From Tetmemena sp. SeJ-2015 (Eukaryota; Ciliophora; Spirotrichea; Sporadotrichida; Oxytrichidae), in assembly GCA_027382625.1 (NCBI GenBank), contig JAJKFJ010004448.1, positions 1-21,035 on the forward strand: 21,035 bases of DNA. The letters are read 5' to 3'. The number at the start of each line of letters is the position of its first letter. Position 1 is the stretch's first letter. Positions 8,690 through 16,900 of this stretch are shown here, piece after piece. The notes beneath the pieces were generated by a model, which saw nothing but the letters and a program-made list of their open reading frames with translations, was not told the DNA's origin and ran no database searches. Both the position numbers and the translations under genes were made by a program.

Positions 8690-8967
8690 ATTCCTTATAC
8701 ATTATTGGAGTTATTAATTTAGATTCAAGTAAATTAAAATGCACTGTTTTAAATCTGCTCATACTACTTACTTTATAATTAAATTTACCCTATTTTATAA
8801 CTTTTTGCTAGCTTTCTTTGAAAATTTATATATTTATGGCAACCATTTTACAGAGAATGGCTATGAAATATTTTTCAAGTCAAATTAGAGAAAAATAAAT
8901 TGTGTAATTCTCATTTCTTCTCATATGTGAATTTTATTTGTTTTTTAATATTTTCAGAATTTTTAGT
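8690..8967. other. Intergenic, gene D to gene F
   Basis: 278 bp of AT-rich sequence. No coding frame, repeat or RNA gene was recognised. Confidence 0.5.
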
Positions 8968-9879
8968 ATGGGCTTTACCAATTAAGCATGTGTCAAACTG
9001 CCTAGGATTCGTAGACAAAAAACTGGCGACTGCGAGATATTCAGATTCCTGAAATCCTAGATGCATTCTGAGTTTTTCCTTGATTGCCTTTCTGCAAAGA
9101 AGGATTCGAGCAAGTACCCCGAGGGATCAATAAATTAATTATTTGTTTTTCTTTAACATCAGAGGAAAGAGCTACCCTTGAGTTACTGATAAGACTAAAA
9201 TCGAAATCAGAATATCAAGATCGCTTTGTTATCGAGCTTAAATATTTTTAATTGAGCTCTTCAAAAATCAATCTTGGAGAGAGGCCTGGAGGGCAGCTTA
9301 TCATGATCCTAACATCAATTTTGACTAATACTACAAGACATAGGTAAGAGATTAAAATTAATTAAGAAATATTAAGTATTAAAGAGGAAAGGACAATAAG
9401 TATAAGCGCCATCTTGAAGAGGCAAAGGACCACATTGAAAAATACTGCATCTTAATTTTATTATTTTATAAGAGTTAAAAGTAATGTAATAAAATATATT
9501 TTAGGCATTCATTAAAAAGAGATTTGTAATTATCAATGTTTATTGTAAAAAGCCCTTTAATTTTTGGACTTTTAAATCTTAATAAGTTCGATATTCCCTA
9601 TAATTTATTTATTAGGCGGGATAAGAGTTTATTTACTCATAATATTTAGGTGAAGAAATAAAATTATTTTTAATTTTGAATAAGCGTTATTAATAATTAC
9701 AACTAAATAATTTGTGAACAGGAAAATTTCATTTATTATAAAATATTCCTTATAAATAAATGTATAAATATTTATTTTCATCTCCAAAACAAATTTGGAT
9801 GATTATTTTTTGCATTCTTATAGAGTATGAAAAATCGCGAGATATTGGTCAAATTTATCAAATTGCTTAGAACTTTTGA
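8968..9879 (+). CDS. Gene F: unidentified small protein, about 164 aa, 4 MDSs
   Basis: The chain runs from ATG 8968 (MGFTNQACVKLPRIRRQKTG) to TGA 9877-9879. Three IESs give 495 bp, or 164 codons plus stop. Readable segments include FLKSQMHSEFFLDCLSAKKD, SEYQDRFVIELFKNQSWREA, YHDPNINFDQYYK and RHLEEAKDHIEKYC. The composition is charged and helical with several aromatic residues and no obvious signal or membrane segment. I do not recognise the family. A 33-nt GTAAGAG...TTAAG stretch at 9344-9376 is in phase and might be an intron, which would shorten the protein to about 153 aa. Confidence 0.82.
9126..9157 (+). other. IES, 32 bp, pointer ATCA
   Basis: The repeat at 9126-9129 and 9158-9161 joins SSKYPEGS to EERATLELLIRLK, phase 1 to 0. 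Confidence 0.75.
9234..9253 (+). other. IES, 20 bp, pointer GAGCT
   Basis: The repeat at 9234-9238 and 9254-9258 gives DRFVIELFKNQSWREAW, phase 0 to 2. The pointer lacks TA. Confidence 0.85.
9446..9810 (+). other. IES, 365 bp, pointer TGCAT
   Basis: The repeat at 9446-9450 and 9811-9815 joins HIEKYC to ILIEYEKSRDIGQIY, phase 2 to 1, leading to the stop. Confidence 0.8.
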
Positions 9880-10157
9880 TCAGAAAATTTACAGCCTTTA
9901 GTTACTAAATTCTTATTAACGTTTTGATGTGGCTTGTTTAATAATTACATGTTATTTATATTAAAAAAGAAATAAGAGTTAAATAAAGAACTAAGTATTT
10001 AACATTTACAATTTAGAAATTATGGCATAGCGAAAAAGAAAAAATCGGTTTAACATTTTAATTTATATTTTAATGAGTGAAAAGTTCCATTAAAGTTTAA
10101 TAAGTATATCTAATTTAAATGTAAGTAAATGATTTAAGGTTTATAGATTAGATATAC
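9880..10157. other. Intergenic, gene F to gene GH
   Basis: 278 bp of AT-rich sequence. A short frame beginning MAQRKRKNR at 10021 is basic but quickly becomes featureless. I do not call it as a gene. Confidence 0.4.
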
Positions 10158-12036
10158 ATGGAAAATCAATTGAATACTTGTTTTGCTTGTCCAGCTGGAA
10201 ATTATTAGTCATAAACATTTTTAATTAAAAATTGAAAACTCATAACGCGAAAGATGAAAACATATATAAGGATTGAGCAATGAGAAATGGCAGAAATGAA
10301 AAGTAAACTTTATTAGGACCTTATGAGCAGGGAGAAAATTGATCGAGGATGAATTTTAACAAGAATTAGTTTCAAGCTATTTAATATCTTGCCTACATTC
10401 TTTCCTTTACTAATTCAAGTAGGAGTAGTAACAGCGCCAACAGAAATAGAAGCAAGATTTTTTTTAATATAAAAATAATAGTTGAAGTAATGTAAAATAA
10501 AATGATGGGATAAGTAATTAAGTAAGTATGTAAGAGATAGAATAATTTTAAATTCCATAAAAAGGAATTTTTAATCAAGAGAAATTAAATTAAAACTAAA
10601 CACTGATTTTATTTATACTTAATCATAGATTAAAGAAGTTATTAGTTTTAATATTTTTAAGTAAACATTGATTCCTTTTTTTAAAGATATTTTTTATATT
10701 TTTATGTCTATATCTAATTCACTCATTCTCACGAATAGAGCTATGAATTTATGATTTCGGCCCCACTTTGACTATGGTATATGGAATCTTTAACTACTTT
10801 GTAGATCTATCATAAGACAATTCTCAGTGTTTAGAGAAGAGAAAATCTGCAGCAGGTGCTAAATTTATGCAAATAGAAAAATAATTTTTATGCTAAGAAG
10901 AAGATTTTTCACAGTTTCTATCTTCGCGTAGCAAATAATTATTTTATATTTTTTTTTATGGTTTATAAATAAGGTCATATAATCTTCTTTTAGAAAATAA
11001 AAATATGAGGAAAAAAATTGATAATCCTTCTTATTTTATTTATTGCTTATATTATTCCACATATATTAAATATATTTTAGGAACTTATTAGATTTTTCTA
11101 ATTTCAGATAAAAAAATAGATTAGAAATAAATCATAAAATGCTCAAAGAATTTTATCGCTTTAAAGATTCCAGATAGCTAATATATATATATATAGTTAG
11201 TGCCACTTATTTTATTAAAAAGTGGTTAATAAGCAAAGCAAAATCATTGACAGATCCGACAAAAAAATTAAAACGACTTATATGTAAAATTTATTACTTA
11301 TTAAAAATTATTTTAGACTCAAATTTAATATAATTACTTCAATGGCTAAATATTTGATCCATTTTTTTAAAAAATTTAAATTAATACCTAGAATAAAAAG
11401 ACAGTTTATGTTTGACTTATAAGCATTTTTTTGTTTCTAAAAAAATTAAGCGCAGCAAATTTCTAGAAGCTTGTTTAACAAAAAAAAACGGAATTTATTT
11501 CACATTGAAGCTTCTTTCGTTCAATATCATAAAAAAAATTTTATGGTCAGTATATTATAATCCTTTCAAACTAAAACTTCGTAATTGTTTGAGTCTGTGC
11601 TTATATTGAATTGTATTATTTTTTACTATCAAAAGTTTAGAATTAAAATCTTTGCAAATTGAATATTTTAAGAGATAATTTTCGTATAATTTCTAAATGA
11701 AACTTTATCTTTATTGCTAGATTGGAATAGGAGAGAATTCATTTAAATTTGAAATAAAATACAAGTTAATAACTTTTGTTTATGATTCCTAGTTCGTTTT
11801 GAATTAATTGGTATTTTTTAACTTTATTATTCCTGAGTTAATAAGTATTTTGACTGTTTCCACTTGCAGAGACTCATTATGAGTATTTAATATCCTTAAT
11901 TTGAAATTAAATTCGACAAAATTAGTGTAATTATGTTTAGCTATCTAATTCTATAATTTTAAAAACTATTACTTTCTTTCTAATTAATCTTTTAAGAGAG
12001 GAGAATTTCTTGAAAAAGGAAATAAGAGATGAATGA
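10158..12036 (+). CDS. Gene GH: unidentified protein, partly resolved germline gene
   Basis: The likely start is ATG 10158 (MENQLNTCFACP). The next readable MDSs give EMKSKLYQDLMSREK and a Ser/Asn/Arg-rich stretch (SFTNSSRSSNSA). From 10747 the frame IYDFGPTLTMVYGIFNYF continues into EKRKSAAGAKFMQIEKQ and QEEDFSQFLSSRSK. After a 268-bp IES come KIIDRSDKKIKTTY, MFDLQAFFCFQKNQ and LFHIEASFVQYHKKNF, then GENSFKFEIKYKLITF, and finally REENFLKKEIRDE with TGA at 12034-12036. The family is unknown. The junction between 10440 and 10765 is unresolved, so a second gene starting near 10774 cannot be excluded. Confidence 0.6.
10192..10290 (+). other. Tentative IES, 99 bp, pointer CAG
   Basis: The repeat at 10192-10194 and 10291-10293 removes TGAs and gives TCFACPEMKSKLYQDLM. 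The 3-bp pointer is weak evidence. Confidence 0.45.
10338..10396 (+). other. Tentative IES, 59 bp, pointer ATT
   Basis: The repeat at 10338-10340 and 10397-10399 gives MSREKILSFTNSSRSSN, phase 0 to 2. The pointer is weak. Confidence 0.45.
10939..11206 (+). other. IES, 268 bp, pointer TTATTTTAT
   Basis: The 9-bp repeat at 10939-10947 and 11207-11215 joins SSRSKQLFY to QKVVNKQSKIIDRSDKK, phase 1 to 2. Confidence 0.75.
11610..11712 (+). other. IES, 103 bp, pointer ATTG
   Basis: The repeat at 11610-11613 and 11713-11716 gives SVLILNCQIGIGENSFKF, phase 2 to 0, and removes a TGA. Confidence 0.6.
11868..11994 (+). other. IES, 127 bp, pointer AGAGA
   Basis: The repeat at 11868-11872 and 11995-11999 removes a TGA at 11880 and joins LTVSTC to REENFLKKEIRDE at the gene end. 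Confidence 0.7.
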
Positions 12037-12159
12037 AAAAAATTAAGTTCTGAAACTTCACTAAAGAGTGTACAATTATTTTTTTTAAAAAAAAGACTTG
12101 CAACATATAAATTCATAGATATTTTATATAAAGAATTAAATTTTATCTATATTATAAAA

Positions 12160-13372
12160 ATGGAAAGATCGTCGAAAGTTCTTGAGAGAAATTTTAACTC
12201 TTTCTAAATCTAAATATAGGTACCATTGTAGTGCGGAATAAGTTCAATTAGTGACATGATAGCGAGATAAAATATCCGATAAAGCAAGGAACTGTAGATA
12301 TCAAAATATGAAGTAGAGGAAGAAGAAAAGTAATCGGGCCCCCCTCAAGATAAATTCAACAATCAAACAAGTAAGGTTTATTTTCGGCCCCATCTTTAAA
12401 AATAAAATACTTACTTGTAAATTAAAGTTATGAAGATGAAGAATACTTCCTTTATTTTTGCATTATATTCGCGTAGCAGAAGATTCTACTTTCAAGGGAT
12501 AACCAATCTCCTTCAAAATTTAATTTAGATTGGAGTAATTTTATAACTTTTTATTTCAACAAGTACTTTTAAGTGAATCCCAAGCCGACTTTCATCAGGC
12601 AGGTCTTGCGCAGCCTAAAGCGAATATGCTGAGACGATCTCTCTCAATTCAGGAAAATTCTAAATGGGGATAATTAATTGTTGTATAAGCTAAAGAATTA
12701 TCAGCCTCACTATAAATCAAAACATAATTAACAAGAGCAAAAACATTAATAGTAGTAGTAGGAATTAATTTAAACAGAAGAGCAAATAAATAAGTTAGGC
12801 TCGACGATAGAGATGTAATAAGTCAAGGAGCAATATCTAGAGCAGGCTGCTAGTTAAACATTCATAGGAAAGATACTATCAGGGTAAATAGAGGCATCTA
12901 GTTCGCTAGATGCCGAGGAAAGGGAAGAGTTATTCGAGATATATCAGAAGACAGTTGAAACAGAGCTCAAGAAAAATTAAGATTTCAATAACTCAAGCTT
13001 TTATAGTATAAGAGGAAGACTCTTATTGATTTTTATTCGCTTAGAGAAGAATCAAATTTATTACCTAATAATAGCTTGCAATAAGTCCTCTCTACAAGGA
13101 AAATTAAGTGTGAATTAATTTAATTAGAAAGGAATAGCAGAGCTGCTAAAAATGTAGCTCTGGCGTGACTGTATCCTCCACTTCTAAGATCGTCTTCTGA
13201 AGGAGAATCTTAACCCTACTTGTTTATTTTATGAGTCAAATTAATTGTTATTTTTAACTACAAACAACTACCTGCTCAATAATTTAATATAGGAGAATGA
13301 AGATCATAGAGACTGGGCGCTAAAATGGATGCTAGTACTCAATTTGATAACTCATTTTTAAGTACAGTGTGA
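12160..13372 (+). CDS. Gene I: unidentified 271-aa Gln-rich coiled-coil protein, 5 MDSs
   Basis: ATG 12160 begins MERSSKVLERNFNSF and TGA lies at 13370-13372. Four IESs leave 816 bp, or 271 codons plus stop. In order the product shows an acidic patch (YEVEEEEK), a Pro/Gln linker, a glutamine run encoded mostly by TAA/TAG codons (12746-12766), a long Glu/Gln-rich segment that reads as coiled coil (AEEREELFEIYQKTVETELK), then LREESNLLPNNSLQQ and the end KMDASTQFDNSFLSTV. There is no catalytic motif, signal or membrane span. The family is not recognised. The 5-bp removal near 13002 is the least certain step. Confidence 0.82.
12369..12570 (+). other. IES, 202 bp, pointer AAGT
   Basis: The repeat at 12369-12372 and 12571-12574 joins DKFNNQTS to ESQADFHQAGLAQPK, phase 1 to 2. 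A longer competing repeat AACAAGTA (12366 and 12558) would leave a premature TGA. Confidence 0.75.
12675..12690 (+). other. IES, 16 bp, pointer TAA
   Basis: The repeat at 12675-12677 and 12691-12693 gives NSKWGQLKNYQPHYKSK, phase 2 to 0. The pointer is short but the restored sequence is convincing. Confidence 0.6.
13002..13006 (+). other. Tentative 5-bp IES or indel, TATAG
   Basis: TATA at 13002-13005 and 13007-13010. Loss of 5 bp shifts phase 0 to 2 and gives NNSSFYKRKTLIDFYSLRE. It could be a sequencing indel instead. Confidence 0.45.
13145..13318 (+). other. IES, 174 bp, pointer GCTAAAA
   Basis: The 7-bp repeat at 13145-13151 and 13319-13325 joins LERNSRAAK to MDASTQFDNSFLSTV in phase, removing TGAs. 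Confidence 0.85.
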
Positions 13373-13911
13373 TTTTTTGAATGAAATGCAATAGAAGGGT
13401 CTTTTAAAGTGCAAGTGAGAGACTTTTCCCTTTCTTGACCAATGAGTGGGAGAAATTTGGTTGTATAAAGAGAGAATAATATATATTAAGCGTCCTTTTA
13501 TTTACGAAAGTTGGTCATTGAAGCGCCATCGGTCAAAGCTCATTCCACATGTCCTCTTTGATCAATGAGTTTGTTTTTTGATCGATAGCTTCAAATCAAG
13601 TTAATTAGTTAATTAAATTCACATTTCCTTGCAAATTTTTATGTCTCTAAAAAATGGATAAAATTTTAGGTTCATTTATTCAATTTAATTTAGATGCCAG
13701 ATAAATTTAAAGCTCTATATTAATTTTGTCTTAAAGTCAAACTAACTTTTTAAAAGAGTGAGAAGATAGAATTATACCACATCTAAAATATAAAATAAAC
13801 TGAGAGAGATCCTCTTAATAAAACATAAATATTTATATATTAACTCTAAAAATAAAGATTCTCAAAACCATTCACCCCCCACAGAGTACAAAAACGTTCT
13901 AATATATGATT
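13373..13911. other. Intergenic, gene I to gene JK
   Basis: 539 bp. TTGATCAATGAG at 13557-13568 partly recurs as CCAATGAG near 13440. No coding frame, RNA gene or telomeric repeat was recognised. Confidence 0.5.
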
Positions 13912-16900
13912 ATGTCCCAAATATCTATTGGATCTCAAGAATCTGATTAAGCAATTTATAATGAGAGCTAGAGCATCGATTACAGCGGTAGATAATTATT
14001 TTTTAATAAGAAGGTCTTTAAGTCCGCGAGATTCAGGATATCTTTCAAATAATTTAAATTATAAAATATGTGGAAATTTTTTTAAAAAGGAGAGTAAATT
14101 TACCCTCATAATTCACAGTGTATTTTTGTAGCTATAAGAGCTTGGATATTCTATTAGAAAATAAAGGGGGGGGCCTTTCCTCAACAGTAAAATTTTATAA
14201 TGAATAAAGGTATGAAAAAAATACCTTTATAGGATAATTTTCGCTCCTAAATCTGATTTTTTTCAATTATAGAGGCTTGTTCGAACATCTAAGGCTTCAA
14301 ATTTTAATCCTTAATCAGTTAGTTAGAGTTCAACTGCGCCTAAATAAAATCTATATTTTAAGCTAATTTTTCGCTATTGTAAAACAACTTAAAGTGCAAT
14401 TTTTAAATAGTACAGCATCTAGATATAGCCAAAATTTAATTCATCATGATTAAGAGGATAATTCTGAAAGTTTTTAAGCTCTATTTCTTAGGGCTTATAG
14501 TTGTAGTATGATATATGTTCAAAAAATTCTGTACTATTTTAAAATTGCACTTTAAGTTGTTTGACAATAGCGAAAAATTAGCTTAAAATATAGATTTTAT
14601 TTAGGCGCAGTTGAACTCTAAATGACTGAATTAGGATTAAAATTTGAAGCCTTAGATGTTCGAACAAGCCTCTATAACTGAAAAAATCAGATTTAGGAGC
14701 GAAAATTATCCAATAAAAGTATTTTTTCAAACCTTTATTCATTATAAAATTTTACTGTCGAGGAAAGGCCCCCCCCGAAAATAAAATTTGAAACCCTCAT
14801 ATTAGCATTAAAGTAACCTTGAAGTTTGAAGAAGAGATTAATAAGTCTAATTTTTTTCATCTTGTAAGCTATATCTCTTATGAGGCTTTCAATTTGATAA
14901 TAAATTGGTAAGCGAAGAAATATATTTAATATGCAATAGAGAAATGAGTGGATTATGCCAGACCTTAAAATCGAGTAAAAAAGTAGTAGTTCCCAATCAT
15001 TTCACAATCAATCTAGAATAAGTGCCTCTCTCCTCTAAATGAGAGTCAAAATTAAAGGAGCAGAAAATTCAGATACAGGATTTTCGTATTTACTAATAAT
15101 GCTTGTTCCTCTTGTGATGAATTCTAAGGCTTGACAATTGTTCTTTTTTTCCACATAGTTTTGTTTAAAGATGACAACTAGCCGTTGAATTTTCAATTTT
15201 ATACAGAAGGCCTGAATAAGTTTTAGACTCAGAGTTCAGCGATACTATGGTGAGATTTTTGAACTTATCCTTTCAGAAGATGAAAGAGATTTAGCTTTAC
15301 GTGCTAGAGGTTTCAGCATGATAAAATTCAAATTTTTTAATATTGCTGGCCTTCTAACTTGCATTTATTGCACTGAATGGTTCTTAATCCCTCGTAATTA
15401 TTTAATTTTGTTATGTTATAATTATTTTTTTTAAAAAAAAAACTTTTATTTCTATTTGATTCATTATATTTGTATATCTTTCATTCGAAGAAGAGTGTGA
15501 GTTGCTATAAAAAGCTAACACAAATTAGACTAAGACTGGAGTTGAAGACCAGTTTATCTTTCCCAAACCGATAAAGAATTTATAGAGCCACTTTTTATTT
15601 TAATGAATTGGGGAAATGAAGGAGTTTCTATGCCCTTCTCTAACAGAAGTTTCCCACTTAGTTTCGAAGGATTTGATGAGGCCGAGGAATAAATAATTAT
15701 TCCTGCGAATCCTATTTTCACAAATTAATAATCTTTCCTTCAAAATTATCAGCCAAGCTCCAATCAATTGCAACCTCCGAATTAGACCAGTTCATAATGC
15801 CAGATATCATAAATTCAAGATTAGAGCCCCTCTCCCTAATAATTTTTTCAACTTACTCTTTTTCTAATGCATTAATTTTTGAATTAATAGAGACTCTAAT
15901 ATTGCGATGAAATTGGTCAATAATCGTATTAATTTTTTTTATGTTTTCTCTTTCTATTATGATGATTAATAATCGCCTGATTAGTTGTGTAATTAGAGTC
16001 ACATAGACGCAGTTAAAAATTATTCAAAGGCTGAGCCACCCTACCCTGAACCAAAGCAAATCCTAGAGGCAGTCTCCTCTTCCTTTTTCTTCAATAGAGA
16101 AGCATTACTTTAAGTAGAACATTTCCCATGTCCTGATTCTTTTTTCGAAAGCTTTGATACCTTCTACTAGATGTGCCAAAGTAATGAAAGTTAGATGGAC
16201 TTGCATTCATTGAACTCTTAAGGCAACTAAGAAAATACCCAACCAAAAGGGAACAAAGCTTACCAAAACATAATAGAGATTAATATTAAATATAACTTAA
16301 ACTATTTACATAAGGAAGAAAAAATCTATAGAAGATGATTGCATTTAGAGGATAAGTTTTTTTTATTATGGAATTTAAACTCTTTGATATGTAATTGTTC
16401 ATAAGAAAAGCAAGATAAATCTAAATGACTTAAGCCCCATCATTAAATTTGATTAAGATTTAAGTTTAAATTGACGCAAAGTAGGAGTTGGAAAAATAAT
16501 GATAGAATATTTTTATGCTTTAATAACATAGTTAAAAGTATTTGAATTTTAATTTCATTAGGTTAAATTATAAAACCCTTCAAAATAAGATAAAAGTAGA
16601 AGGATGACTTCCTGCTCATTTTTATCAGAAATCATGCTTTAACAATTTTCTTATTATCTTTTAAAAATTCTTGATAGATTAAATCAGATTTTGTTATGCT
16701 TCTGTTTATTTTTATATATTTGAAAGCTTAAGATTCTTCCACAAGAATGAGAGATTAAAAAGCGAAAGCAAAGACTCGTAAAAATGAGCAAAAGCAAAAA
16801 GTACAGAGCACCTAAAATCCAAAATCATAGTTTAGTGCATCTTCACCAATGCATTAACCTATTAATATTAGCGCTAAAGTTAGTTCTAGAGTGAATACTT

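Larger units (their letters stand above)
14102..14792 (+). other. IES, 691 bp, pointer ACCCTCATA, carrying a transposon-like element
   Basis: The 9-bp GC-containing repeat at 14102-14110 and 14793-14801 joins KGEQIYPH to ISIKVTLKFEEEINKS, phase 1 to 2. The inverted-repeat element at 14166-14776 lies inside, with 64 bp (including the pointer) before it and 16 bp after. Confidence 0.88.

Noticed and set aside
10393..10578. Minus-strand hydrophobic open frame of 61 codons
   Set aside because: It is the antisense of the Ser/Asn-rich + strand segment of gene GH; its Leu/Ile run is the complement of low-complexity sequence.
11199..11290. Frame reading SATYFIKKWLISKAKS
   Set aside because: The 9-bp TTATTTTAT pointer leads into a different phase that continues smoothly for more than 400 bp.
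13928..14131. Standard-code + frame of 67 codons
   Set aside because: It overlaps the first MDS of gene JK in another phase, where MSQISIGSQESDQ and the 9-bp pointer fit much better.
15559..15656. 7-bp repeat TTTCCCA at 15559 and 15650
   Set aside because: The 91-bp removal gives the wrong phase and an early TGA; GAATT fits instead.
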